64,000 nucleotides of DNA from contig LR990057.1 in assembly GCA_905147135.1 (NCBI GenBank), positions 2,604,001-2,668,000 of the forward strand, in the 5' to 3' direction. The notes under the pieces are model-generated. The model did not search any database, was not told the DNA's origin, and saw only the letters and a program-made list of their open reading frames with translations. How positions within the stretch are numbered: the stretch's first letter is position 1; each line of letters opens with the position of its first letter. The DNA comes from Blastobasis lacticolella (lineage: Eukaryota > Arthropoda > Insecta > Lepidoptera > Blastobasidae). Positions 11,431 to 23,900 of the stretch are shown piece by piece. The position numbers and the translations under genes are program-made.

Positions 11431-11550
11431 ATAATCAATTGTGTGGACTAAGATTAATTGATGAAACAACTAACTAACGAGAGGTAATGCTGCCAAGATC
11501 TTGGGTACGCTTCCACACGGCCCAAATTTTTTTCATTTTTTAAGTTAGAT

Positions 11551-11938
11551 TATTGTATTGTATTTTATTCATCATCATCATATTGGCGTTAATGTCCCAG
11601 TTATCCTCTCGCGCACGAGGGCCCGGGGTCCGCCTTGACCATTATCCAGGATTTGGCATGTCAGGTAATTACAGTGGAGCGACTGCCATCTGACCTCCAA
11701 GACCCTGGAAACCAGGGGAACCTGACCTCCTCCTGAATCCAGTCGCCTGAAACTGCAGGTTTCATCACGATGTTTTCCCTCACCGTAAGAGCAACGGTTA
11801 GTATTCAACTAATGTACATAACTCAGAAAACAGTCATTGGTACATGGGCGGAGCGGGTTGGAACCCGGGACCTCTGGCTTACGAGTCCTATACTCTAACC
11901 GCTCGGCCACCGACGCTCCTATTGTATTGTATTTTATT
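11551..11938 (-). mobile_element. SINE1 copy c with 19-bp TSD (parent of copy a)
   Basis: The element is about 11570..11919. The duplication tattgtattgtattttatt is at 11551..11569 and 11920..11938. It has the same diagnostic variants as copy a (cagaaaacagtcatt, ggcggagcggg, cctctggcttacgagtc), unlike the other copies (cagaaaagagtcatt, gcagcgg, cctctcgctt). The 35 bp immediately beyond its head (11920..11954) also lies inside copy a. Confidence 0.92.
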
Positions 11939-12249
11939 ATTTTTATCTAAATTAAAGAAATTGTAGGTACTCACCGTCTTCCGTCAGTCAGCGTGCAACT
12001 ATTCATAGGCGCCCGCGCACCCGTACACATGGACTGATCAACAAATTATGCAGACCATTGCAGAGCGGACTCTCTGTATGGCTAATCGCTACCGGTATGG
12101 AACACACAGGGTGATCGGGGATCCCAATGGGCCATTGTTAACGTTTGTACGGGATGAGTGTTTGCATGATTGTATGTACGAGTATGTATATGTAACGACT
12201 ACTTTTACTTTTGTTGTATGTAATGTATGTAAATAAACAGATAAAAAAT

Positions 12250-12515
12250 AATACATAAATAGGTTTTGACAATTCTCACAGCGTCATCTAGCCGCAAAAT
12301 TAGCAAAGCTTGTGTTATGGGGGCTAGATAACTGATAAACTACTTTGTATACATTTAAATACATTGTTATTATACATATAACATTCAGACTGTTCCAGAC
12401 CCGTAACAGAAATTAAAATTATACATTTCAATTTCTGCTCGGCCGAACATCGAAACCGATACCTCTGCGTGGTAAACCGTATGTTAACCAATTGAACCAC
12501 TAAGGTCGTCTCAGC
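12250..12515 (-). mobile_element. SINE2 copy, full length
   Basis: The tRNA-like head is at the right (on the minus strand: cctcagtggttcaattggtta-like box A and a decayed box B gtttcgatgttcgg). Then comes cagaaattgaaatg, aatttctgttacgggtct, and a tail with gttatctagcccccataac and ctagatgacgctgtgag. It is the same architecture as at 28976 and 47783. Confidence 0.8.
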
Positions 12516-12535
12516 CACCCATATAGATATACCTG

Positions 12536-12795
12536 TATTATCATCATCACAGCCCATAACACGAAAGGGGAGGTTATTGCTATAATTTCCACGCTTTACT
12601 GGCGGGTTGGAGATCGCAGTATTATAAATAACAATAAATTATAATAAAAAACAATAGAAAAAGCTGCTGCCCATTTTCCAGCCGACGGAGATTCTACATC
12701 TTTTGCCTTGAAAACATTAGTCGCATTGTACGATATCCACGAGTAAGGGGTTGGTGCTATTCTACTCTGCCGGCACCACGTGGCTAATATACCTT
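12536..12795 (-). mobile_element. SINE-like RTE-derived element (family A)
   Basis: Blocks catcatcacagcccataaca, cgaaaggggaggttattgc, ggcgggttggagatcgcag, aaagctgctgcccattttcc and gctattctactctgccggca are in the same order as at 46759. A possible 8-bp duplication, atatacct, lies at both edges. Confidence 0.75.
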
Positions 12796-12874
12796 CATCT
12801 ACTAGTCCCGCGGTTTTCACCGCCCTGATACGATCTCTGTAAACATTCAACTATCCCGCTGGATCAAATGTAGG

Positions 12875-12969
12875 TAGACATAGACATAGACATAGACATA
12901 GACATAGACATAGACATAGACATAGACATAGACATAGACATAGACATAGACATAGACAGACATAGACAT
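12875..12969 (+). repeat. (agacat)n microsatellite, about 15 units
   Basis: A nearly perfect hexanucleotide array with one slipped unit (cagaca) near the right end. Confidence 0.97.
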
Positions 12970-13249
12970 GATTTATTTTGACATCACGAACATCCATAAG
13001 CGTTTACATAATATTAAAATCTCTATACACTCTATACACTCCGGAATAGTGTGTTCCTGTTAGTGAAATAGTTTTTGATATCGGTTCAGTAGTTTCGTAG
13101 ATTAGCCCCAAAATCCAAACTTACAAACTTTTCCTTATTGTTAGAACCTATGTGGCGTCCGAGTGGTGAGAGATATCCGTATTGCATGCAGCAATGTATT
13201 TTCTACTAGATACCTACTGTAGTATGTGTATAGGATTATGTTAGGTAGA

Positions 13250-13410
13250 CTATTGAGTCTTGACTCTTGAGTCAACTTGTGACCATGACGCATGCAACTG
13301 CGTCGAGATATCGAGGTAAAAACAATACTAACCGTGGTAACAAACCCGATAACATGTGTAGTGAAAGTGTAGTGCATAACCACGAAAGTCTTAAAACCTG
13401 TACTAGGTAG
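13250..13410. repeat. MITE family E, single arm
   Basis: Contains tatcgaggtaaaaacaatac, ccgtggtaacaaacccgata and catgtgtagtgaaagtgtag, continuing to cataaccacgaaagtctt. It equals one arm of the inverted element at 32735-32940. The left part (gtgaccatgacgcatgc) matches its loop. Confidence 0.75.
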
Positions 13411-13742
13411 CCTATGTTAACACAATATGCTTATGTTATGTTAGGTAGGTTGGGTCGTTATTTATATGCTTTATTTGGACTAGGGAGCGCTCTGATGTAA
13501 TTAGATAGGATGTATTGGCTCCTGAGTCCGCTTGATGGGGTGCTCGCACTCGATTGGTGTGTTTTACTTCGGATTTCGTCATATGGGATATCGGAACATG
13601 TCTGCCTTTTGAATGCACATAGCGCTGACTTGATTTAAGAAAACGTAGGTTCAAATGTGTTCGTTTTGCTCTAGTTAAGTCGTGTAGGAGGCCCATTGCG
13701 ATATCGGAAGTGAAGTCCCGCGGTAGTAGTGGTCGAGCTACG

Positions 13743-14898
13743 TAAAAAAAAACCGCAAATCGATGTACAGGATAGCCGTTTGGTACACGGGTACTTTAGG
13801 TTAAAACAATCATTTTGACCGGTAGTTCCTAAAAATATTCCCAGGGGGGGGGCCAGTAATATTGACATTAATTTTTAATATAGGAAACGAAATTTTTTTT
13901 TTCGGAATCCTATCGTGTTTGGTATCAAATGAAAGGGCATCATAAGCCGGTTCTAAAAATAAACTACACCAATAACTTTCAGCCACCTGTTTTCTTAAAA
14001 TCCAAGAAATATTTTCAAAACATACCAAGTTTGGACTCCTCCAGGTAGGAGACGGATTAGTAAATTTTTATAAAATATAAGCCAAATGACTCTTAATATG
14101 CCCATATCCAAAGACAAAAAGGCGATTTAAAAAATATTTTAATTTACTAATTTTAAAATATTTTTTTCTTTATTAAAAAGTTGAGATTTAGTATTTTTTG
14201 AATCATATCGAACTGTACTGCACTTTACTATTGTTAATCTATGTTAAATTGATATTAATACGCTTCCCCCCCCCCCCCCCTCTCCTCCTGCACCTGAGAG
14301 GATTTTACAGTGGACAACGAAATTATTAATAGGACTATGAGGAAAGGGGGAGGGGGAGATAGAAACCGTAAGAGCATTATTTTACATAGATAATAGCATA
14401 AAACACAATAATAATAGTACAGTACAGTAGAGTTCGATAAGTTTAAAAAATACTAAATCTCAACTTTTTAATAAAGAAAAAAATATTTTAAAATTAGTAA
14501 ATTAAAATATTTTTTTAAATCGCCTTTTTGTCGTTGAATATGGGTATATTAAGAGACATTTGGCGTATGTTATACAAAAATTTACTAATCCGTCTCCTAC
14601 CTGGAGGAGTCCAAACTTGGTATGTTTTGAAAATATTTCGTGGATTTTTAGAAAACAGGTGGCCGAATGGTATTGGTGTAGTATATTTTTAGAACCGGCT
14701 CATGATGCCCTTTCATTTGATACCAAACACGATAGGAATCTGAGAAAAAAAAATTCAAATCCCATATAAAAAATTAATATCGATATTACTGCTCCCCCCC
14801 TGGGAATATTTTTAGGAACTACCGGTCAAAATGATTGTTTAAACCTAAAGTACTCGTATACCAAACGGCTATCCTGTACATCGATTTGCGGTTTTTTG
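13743..14898. mobile_element. Large palindromic foldback element, about 1.16 kb
   Basis: The left arm (13743 to about 14245) and right arm (about 14380 to 14898) are inverted copies over hundreds of bases. Both carry aaccgcaaatcgatgtacag at the outer edge, the ggtagttcctaaaaatattc block, the ctacctggaggagtccaaac block and an inner aaaaagttgagatttagtat block. The loop holds a poly-C run (about 14267-14280) and a G-rich run (14341-14360). Scattered substitutions between the arms show it is not newborn. Reading frames over the arms look like shadows. No transposase is visible; non-autonomous foldback element is inferred. Confidence 0.85.
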
Positions 14899-14944
14899 CC
14901 AATATTTGCTGTGTACACCGTCCACTATAGTACAAAGAAGCAAT

Positions 14945-15095
14945 TACATGATATCGCTGAGTCGGATACGACAACCAACGACTTAGACGACAAAAGAAGG
15001 CGGAATGTGGCGGTGGAGGAAGTAGAGTCGGAAAGCGGATCTGCAGATGCCGGGACTGCCGGTAAGGATGATGATGATGATGATTATTATTATAT
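14945..15095 (+). mobile_element. Degenerate LINE family 2 3'-end fragment
   Basis: Starts gatatcgctgagtcggata, then accaacgactta, agagtcggaaagcgg, gccgggactgccgg and a gatgatgatgatg tail. This is the standard 3' block order of LINE family 2, strongly decayed. Confidence 0.55.
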
Positions 15096-15107
15096 TATGG
15101 AAATGTC

Positions 15108-15230
15108 ACCAGGAGGCGCTGCCGTAATTGGCATCGGTCGTGCGACCACGATCGTACGACGGACGTCGCCCGACGAATAGGAGACGGGCGGTTCTAATTA
15201 TTACAGCGCCGTAGACAATTTCTACGCCTA
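15108..15230. repeat. MITE family G copy 1
   Basis: Ends ggcgctgccgtaattgg and taattattacagcgcc are inverted. Internal blocks cgtacgacggacgtcgcccg and aataggagac are shared with copies at 15412 and 17318. Confidence 0.65.
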
Positions 15231-15411
15231 TTAACTTGATGCAGTTTGCTTCGATTTAAATTAATGTACAAAGACTTTCTAACTCACCGGTTTTTGCTCA
15301 AAATAATGACTACCTATAAACCCAAGTAGATTTGATATTGCTCCAGCACCCTCAACTTATGTCGTAGTACAAAGCGACTAAGAGGCAGACTATGCAGTTA
15401 AATGAAGGCGC

Positions 15412-15525
15412 TGTCCTAATTGGGAGCGGTCGTGCGACCATGGTCGTACGACGGACGTTGCCCGACGAGTAGGAGACCTCAAAACCGCCAGTCGCACGAC
15501 GGTTTGCAAATTAGAACAGCGCCTA
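15412..15525. repeat. MITE family G copy 2
   Basis: Ends ggcgctgtcctaattggg and aaattagaacagcgcc form about 16-bp terminal inverted repeats. Inside lie ggtcgtacgacggacgttgc and ggagacctcaaaaccgc. Confidence 0.75.
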
Positions 15526-15604
15526 AGACAGCCTTCCGTAGACCACAAAATCCATCTCCAACTCTCCAGCCAAGCGATGAGATACCTACTGGCAAAACAG
15601 TCCA

Positions 15605-15825
15605 CTGTTGTTTGGGAGACCCAAGTCCAGCAAAGGACTATGAGGGCATTGTACACAGGATATAATCTGCCAGAGTAATCATGATATTGGACTACAGTGT
15701 CATGTCCAGCAATGGACTATGTGCTGTCATATCACCATACCATTTCGTTATACACAGGGTAGAAACAGCCAGAAGAATCATGATCTTGGACTATAGTCTC
15801 AAGTCCAGCAATGGATTACCATACT
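15605..15825 (+). repeat. Imperfect tandem repeat, two full units and a partial
   Basis: Units open with aagtccagcaaaggacta, atgtccagcaatggacta and aagtccagcaatggatta. Each full unit closes with a gccaga(g/a)(t/g)aatcatgat and ttggacta(c/t)ag block. Spacings are about 79 and 99 bp. Confidence 0.7.
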
Positions 15826-16614
15826 TCTCTATTGTACGGGAGGGGCGACGTTTCGGGGTTCTTTTGGGGCTGAACGCGCGGAGCAGGGAGCTCAAGTGTT
15901 TTTGTCCCTTTATGACGTTTCACTTCCCCGCAACCCGCACCCCGCGTTCATCACCAAAACATCCCCCTTCCACCTACCTCTTGCCTCAAGTAGTCAGTCT
16001 TGACTCTTGAAGTCAATCTATAGATAAGTTAACAATTCCAGAATCTGTTAACATGCTGCGCATTGCCTGGAACGGCGCATCACCCCTTTGCCTGCGCGTG
16101 CGCAATTATCTCATCTGCGGCAGCAGTCAATTCGATTAGGCGCATAATTGCAGTAGGGAAAGGACGACGGTGGCCACTCCTCTTTGAACAAGGTCGAGGG
16201 GCGACAGATTCGGGCGGCTAGCTGTACATTGCTGGGTGGGTTACGATTTTGGGGCGACTTTGGGGAGTACAGAGCGGATTAATTTTGACACTGGAGTCAT
16301 ACGCGAAGTATCAAGAAATAAATTGAGGATAAAAATTAAGGACAGAGAACTTTATAATGTGGTTTTCTACGATGCGTGAGTTTGCGGACGGAAGCCTACT
16401 ATCCCGCACCGACGCACCGTGGAATGGGTGTCGTCCGTGGTAGCCATGGACTCACTACCCGTGGTAGTGCAGATATGTCATATACATATCTGAACCGGTG
16501 ACGTCGTCGCCGTTGTTGACATTTCAAAATAACGACACCTAGTTCCAGTTTTGGCCACCAGGTCAGATAAGTTTGTGGCAATCCGTCCTTGGTCGTCATA
16601 TAATTCGCAGAATC

Positions 16615-16692
16615 ACGCACTAATGGTCAAGGCGGACCCCGGGCCCATGTGCGCGAGAGCATAACCGGCACATTAAAGCCAAAAGATGATTG
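16615..16692 (+). mobile_element. SINE1 tail fragment
   Basis: Reads tggtcaaggcggaccccggg, ccatgtgcgcgagagcat and acattaaagccaaaagatga, i.e. only the 3' tail of SINE1. Confidence 0.65.
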
Positions 16693-17317
16693 ATTGACGA
16701 TATAACTGACGATATAGTATAAAAATGTAGATTAAAGTAGAAACATCGAGAGAGTGGTCTCTGTCTATCAAAGGCGTCTGATAATGTGATTCTAATTCTG
16801 ATTGTTATTTTCTAATTATTTACGACTGTACTACTGGCTTAGGTAATTAAATCTAACCCGCATAATCTAAGAATCCGCCCAGTCCGTGAAGCCATCGAGT
16901 AGTGAATCTGCCGAGTTTCGAATCTGTCCAGTCCAGAATCTGTCTCATACCGAATAAAGATTCAGACCACATGTTTTCCTTATTTCAGCCTCGTTTTTGT
17001 CTATCTAGATCTACTTCCTCGAGTTCGCTCTATTCATAAGCAATCAGTGGACGCCTTCCATTGTGGTAGCCGTCGATCAAAATCTGGAGCAAGGTTCCCT
17101 CCGTTAAGTCACGGCCAATTTTTATTTACTCATCTATTTAAATGGACCAATCAAAATATGTTGACTGTCGCATCAGTAGCGCCGTAACTGTGATTTATGG
17201 AGAGTTGAGGATTGTGGCAGGATTATCTACGCTAAGAGATTAAAAAAAAGAATAATGAGACTATTTCGAACACAATGTATTTTGTTATTCGAATAAATAA
17301 ATTGCATTGAATTGAAT

Positions 17318-17423
17318 TGACGCTGTACTAATTGGCTGCGGTCATACGACGGATGTCACTCGACCAATAGGAGACCTCAAAACCACCCGTCGCACGACCA
17401 TTGCTAATTAGGACAGCGCCTGA
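17318..17423. repeat. MITE family G copy 3
   Basis: Ends gacgctgtactaattggc and ctaattaggacagcgcc are inverted. It shares ataggagacctcaaaacc with copy 2. Confidence 0.7.
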
Positions 17424-17529
17424 TCAAAATAGTCCACAAACTAATAACTACTGTACGGCTACGGACGGTCTACGCTGACACAGTCGCAATCCTGCCCAAT
17501 CTGTCTAGAGTAGATAAGAAAAACTAGAA

Positions 17530-17967
17530 TACACAGTTTAATAGTAAAAATAACAATTTATTTTCGTAAATGCATCCAAACAGTTATTAACAAAATACAG
17601 ATGTAACTAATAGGTAGAACTAATTTATAGATAAAATGTTTACAATCAGTCAGAAATACTTATGTCACGTTCATTCTCAACTATTCCGGCCTATGAGGCC
17701 CTATTATGAAGCCGCTCGATCCACGCGAGCGTTCGCCTTCTAATGCTTGTCTTTTCTATCTCTAGTAACTTACCATGAGTGTGAAAAGGATAGGTATAGC
17801 ACGCGAGCGCTCGAGTGGATACGTGCGGTTTCAAAAATAGGGCACATGGTATCGATGGTCGGGTACACGATATCGAGTGGTGGTTCATAACCATCATCTA
17901 AGACATATACAAAAAAACGTTCGGTCCTTGAAAACCTAACTTTTCATTCTACAATAGACATGTTAAC
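17530..17967 (-). other. Probable 3' UTR of the 424-aa membrane-anchored gene
   Basis: This lies directly downstream of the stop at 17968. On the minus strand an AATAAA signal falls at 17557-17562. No other gene or named repeat is seen here. The extent is inferred from the signal only. Confidence 0.35.
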
Positions 17968-20900
17968 CTAAATCTCGTGGCACATCTTCCTGTACCACTC
18001 CGGGTCGTTCTTTGACAGCTCCTGGGGCCGTCCATCCTTGTGGTTGTAGTGGAACTCCGAGACTCCTCTCCCGGGGATCCCGTTCACGACGAACTTGCAG
18101 AAGCGCTCCACCATCCTCGCCTCCCACTCCTGCGACACGTAGTGGACCGCCTGGTGCTCCACCAACACCTGGAGTGAAGTGGATAGGTTTGTAGTGTGGT
18201 CATTCAACTACTCCGATACTCTTTACTGACTCTGAGAATTTTCTCTCCCAGTATCTCTCAGATCTCAGTTTCATGCAAAATAAATGCAGTTCGTTAGAAC
18301 TGCGTTTTTTGCAAGATTTGGAAATCATCGTAGACCCGAAAATGGACAGATGCATTTTCTGTTGGATATTTTCAACACTAAGTGATGTCTAATAGGCTAA
18401 AAAATCAGGGAAAAACATAAAATTGAAGACTTTGACGAGTGCCTTTTGAAAAGGTTGAACTTTCTATTGCGGTATGTCTTCCTGCCCTTCTAGGTCCCTA
18501 GTGCCCTATGGCGTATTGTAAGTAGACAAAGAGACTTCTATGCTATAGGCTAGACTTTCCTGAACTGTATAAAGGTCGTTGCGTGCTCCAAAATTGAAAC
18601 GTGGCTTAAGTTATAAAGTGGTTTATGTGCTATTATAGGCTAACCTACAAAGTCTAAAGTTTACCTGCACTGTGTAAACTTCGTTGCCTGCTCCAAAACT
18701 GAAGGCATAATCCTTCGGTGGTTCACCACCTTCTCCGTGCTGATGCAATCTCAAGTCCACCCATTTTATGGGCAACATATCGCCATTCGGCAAAGACATG
18801 AGACCGGCTTCAAATCTGGAGAAAATAAGAAATAATTAAGTGAAGATTAGTGGACTGCTTGACTCAATAAAAGTGCCAAGTGAGATAGTAGAGATGAGTC
18901 ATAAGCGATAGCAGTTGTGTTCAATTTGTGTGTGTAAAAAATGCAACCAATATGGCAAGATATCTAGAGGCTTTTACTCACACTGAGGCCGTGGCAGGCT
19001 GGCATATGACTCCCACAGAAATGCAGGCGCCGTTCTGCAGGAATATGTGATGGAACCCGTATCTGTGCATCAAGCTCCAGTCGCGGATCATACCTGAAAG
19101 AAAACAAGTCAATGGTAAAATACGTTTAAGTAGGTAGGTAACTAAAATATAACAACAGGTACAGTGAATGCTATATTTATTATTTATTAGTCAAATAAAT
19201 ATTTACAGTTATAGTAAAAATATACATTATTTTCTACATCTAGAATAAGAAAAATATGTACTAACACATATAAAACACATACAATAAATAAAAGAGTCTT
19301 CCTCATCACTGCCCCCCAGAATGGTGCCCAGAAAGCTGGGCTATATTAATCATCTCAGCCGGAAGACGCGAACTGCTGCGCAAACGCTTCCCCCAGAGAA
19401 TTCCACAAAGATCCTCCACAGATCATCCTATAGTATGGGGACTTAAATCACATATATTGTTGTAAATAAAGCTTTTCTTACCGTAACTGTGGTCTCTAAA
19501 CGAAGGTAAAGAGTACTCGAATGTTTCATCTCCAACCTTGATGTTACACGTCAGGACGCCGAACTGTTCGTAATGGGACTGGTGGGCTCTGAAAGTGAAA
19601 TAATATTTATGTGAAAGCCTAATTACATTATAAATGAATACACACAGTCTTATATAAGGCAACGACAAAGGCCGAAAATCCGCAGCTTCGGTACCTAAAG
19701 GCTTGAGGCCCCGTAGGCGACCCAAAAAGCGATGGATGACATCTCTGAGTCGAATGCGAGAGCCAACGGCTTACGACGTGAGGATGCCGAAGACCGGGCG
19801 AAGTGGAGAAGAATGAGTAGGAAAGCGGATTCTGGTGGAGGCCGGGATAAAGGCTAGGACGATGATTATGATGATTTACGGCTTGGGCGAAATGGCAGGA
19901 GGTGAAAATGCTAGTAAAGGTGAAGGAGCAGGTCAATAAGACTATCATTATAGCACTTCTACACGGTGGTCTCTACTAGAGTGGCATAATCACACGTCAC
20001 TCCTTTTTCCCGTAGGGGTGGTCTGTCACGAAAAACCTTTCTCGCTTCTTCCATCATCGACCATTTCATCATCATCATCGGTTTAGCCACATACTAAACT
20101 GTTTAGGGTACTTTTGACCTGACTACTTATAACGATAAAAATAATCATCATGGCGGTAATGTCCTGGTTTTGCATGAGGGCCCCGAGTCCGCCTTGACCA
20201 TGATCCAGGATTTGGCAGATCAAATAATTACAGTGGAACGACTGCCATCTGACCTCCGTGACCCTGCTACCAGGGAAACTGACCAGATTGGATCATGGTT
20301 ACACATTCAGTCGCTTAAATGTGCAGGTTTCATTATGATGTTTTCCCTCAACGTAAGAGCATCAGTTAGTATTCACTAATGCACGCAACTCAGAAAAGGG
20401 TAATCGGTACATGACCGCAATGGAATTCGATTCCGGTACTTCTCGCTTACGAGTCGAAAGCCATAACCACTTGGCCACCGACGCTCCATGGCTACTTATT
20501 AAGTAAATATAATATAATTCTACTAACTTCTTCAGCTGCTCGAAGTACTTCTGACTCCACTCCTCCTTGGCTATGGACCGGATGATGGCTGGTGGATGCA
20601 GATCGGTGTCGAAGTCAAAGTAGTTCGTGGTGGCTGTCCAGACCCCTTTCACTTCGACGTCTACTAATTTGTCTGGATCGCTTTGGTACCTGAAATTACA
20701 ATGAGGAGTTTTCCAGTAGGTATTGATAGTTGGTTTCAAAAAGCATCAATAGATGGCGCTCCTACAATTTTGGTAATCTTTTTTTAATCTGTATGATGGT
20801 TGCAGTGATTTCATGCAGCCAACTAATACTAAACTTAAAAATAAAATGTTTATTAATACATATAACCATTACTGTTAAAGGTTAAACGAAGTGTAAAAAG

Positions 20901-23900
20901 AAATATTTATAGAAGTTGGCACTATATTCCATTATTATTACAACCTCTAAAATGGTTGAAAACTATTGACAAATACAATATAATCCAATACAACTTACCC
21001 AGTGTTTATATACTGTTTGCTAAGAACCTATTTCAAACGATTATCAATTACCAAAATTGTCGGGGCGCCATCTAGTGAGTGGTTAGGAATGCTTTAGATA
21101 CCTATTGGAAAACTGCTCATTACACGATCCATTTGTCTACAGCGTATGTGCAAATATAAATAAATAAAAAACTGGCCAAGTGCGAGTCGAACACGCATAT
21201 AAGTTCCATACCATTAAGACAAATAATTCTTAGGCGATGTACGGTCTCATTACCGCACATCGTTCCGTGTCAGCATTTATGCGACATAGGCATTCCGCCC
21301 GTACGCTAGCCAGTTCACTACACAACATCAGGTAGTGTACTCACTTATAACAAGGACTCAACTAAATCTGTTTACATAACATACAAGTTTTATTTAACAT
21401 ATCATGATATCATCTACAACACTGTGCAGAACTACCGAGAGCCTGTACAGGCTAGTAGAGCTCGTTTAATCTAAAATGACGCGCCCCACTATCGCATTAC
21501 CGCACACAAGCAAGTTTAAAATATGGACGCAATACATATACAAATGCCGTTGTAATTGGTCATTCATTTGCCGGTGAGATTCAAACGTAGGAACACGCGT
21601 CGTTCATTGGCTCCCACACAGATGAAGTGTCGTTATCAATATTTGCACTCACACATCGAAATCAACTAACTAAGTAGTGGGGCGCGTCATCTTAGACTAG
21701 ACGAGCTCTAACAAGAAATCTTCTACAAGTTTGACGAATTATTTATATTGCCAGAAAATAATGACATTTAATGTACATCGTACGATCGATTGTACCACAG
21801 TGATATTTTGACATTATTGTAAATTTTTATATTATTGTCATTATTTTAATTTTATTTTGCGACATTGTAATAAACATTGTACTCGTATGTACTATTGTAC
21901 CAACATTTGTATGTTGACATTTATTTTTGCAAATTTTATATTACTGACATTAATTTTATATTACTGAATTTAATTATGGTGTGTGGTGCCGCCACTTAAA
22001 AGAATAGCACCACCCCATCTCTTCCCGTGGGTGTCGTAAGAGGCGACTAAGGGAATAACCCGGAAGATGGGCAGCAGCATCTTTCGGGTACATTTACATC
22101 TACTGCACTGCGATCGCCAACCCGCCTGCCAAGCGTGGCGATTATGGCAACCCCCCCCCCCCGATGACAAGCACACACAGGCCACGGCCCCCAGTACCCG
22201 GCGGCCCCGCTATTCCGGACTATGGTAGCGGTCACGGTAACGGCGGGGCAGGGGATGCGAAGAATCACCGGATGCGACCAGGCTACCACAAAGCACGACC
22301 ACTGGCCCTGGCAACATACAATGTCCAGACACTGCGGACCGACGAAAAGCTCGTGGAACTGGAGGAAGTGGTAAGCAGATTAAATTGGGATATTATAGGG
22401 TTATCTGAAGTCCGAAGAAAGGGGGAGGACTCGATAATCCTAAAGTCCGGAAATCTGCTTTACTTCCGGGAGGGCGACCAACTGTCCCTAGGTGGTGTCG
22501 GGTTCCTCGTCCACAAATCCCTCGTGAACAACATCGTCAAAATCGAGAGTGTGTCGTCTAGGGTAGCGTACCTTATACTCAGAATTACCAAGCGGTATTC
22601 GTTGAAGGTCATACAGGTCTACGCACCGACTTCGACTCACTCCGACGATGAAGTGGAGGCTATGTATGAGGATATTTCTACAGCCATGCATACCTCCAAG
22701 ACACATTATACCGTTGTCATGGGGGATTTCAACGCGAAACTGGGCAAACGAGGCGGAGACGAGTTGAGAGTGGGGCAATTTGGAGTTGGAAGTCGGAACG
22801 CCCGTGGCCAGATGCTGGCCGGCTTTATGGAGAAGGATGATCTCTTTATGATGAACTCATTTTTCAGGAAGCCGGATCATCGCAGATGGACGTGGGTTAG
22901 TCCCGATGGTGTCACAAAAAATGAGATTGACTTCATCCTATCTACGAAACGGCATATATTCAATGATGTCTCGGTGATCAATAGCGTTAAAATTGGCAGT
23001 GATCACCGCTTGGTAAGAGGCACATTGAATATTAATCCCCAGCTGGAAAGATCGAGATTGATGAGGTCCACGCTCCGGCCTGTACCCATCCAAATCCAAA
23101 ACCCCGAGAGCTTTCAACTCGAATTACAAAATCACTTCGAGTGCCTAGGAGAGTGCGTCGACGTGGACGACTATAATAACAGGTTCGTGGAAACTGTCTA
23201 TACGGTTGGGTCAAAGTTTTATAAGGCCTGCCGTACAAACAGAACAAACAAAATCTCTGACGATACCCTCAAACTCATCGAAGAAAGACGCGGAATGACT
23301 CTGCAATCCCCTGATGATGTCTCTCAATTTAGGCGACTTAATCGACAGATCTCCAGGTCTCTGACTCGCGACATACGCCGCTTTAATACTACCAATATTG
23401 AGGCGGCGATCGAGCGGAACAAAGGCTCTAAAGTCTTTGCGAGAGATCTGTCGATTGGACAGAGCCAGTTGACGAGACTGAAAACGGATGACGGCAGAGT
23501 TGTTTCGACCAAGTCCGAGGTTTTGAGGGAAGTCGAGAGGTTCTATGGACAGTTATACACGACAACACGGGCACCTGTTACCAGTATGGCAAAAGACCCC
23601 AGAGCCAAGTTGACCCGACACTACACCGAAGATATCCCGGACATCAGCCTGTACGAGATTAGTATGGCTCTCAAACAGCTTAAGAACAACAAGGCGCCGG
23701 GTGATGATGGAATTACGGCTGAGCTTCTGAAAGCTGGTGGCAAACCTGTGCTTAAGACCCTTCAGAAGCTGTTCAATTCCGTCATCCTCGAGGGCAAAAC
23801 GCCGGAAGCATGGCACAGAAGCATAGTGATATTGTTCTTCAAGAAAGGTGATAAGGCTCTCTTGAAGAACTTCAGACCAATATCGCTACTGACCCATGTC

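Noticed and set aside
12875..12969. Regular array that could suggest a CRISPR-like structure
   Set aside because: It is a simple hexanucleotide microsatellite without spacers.
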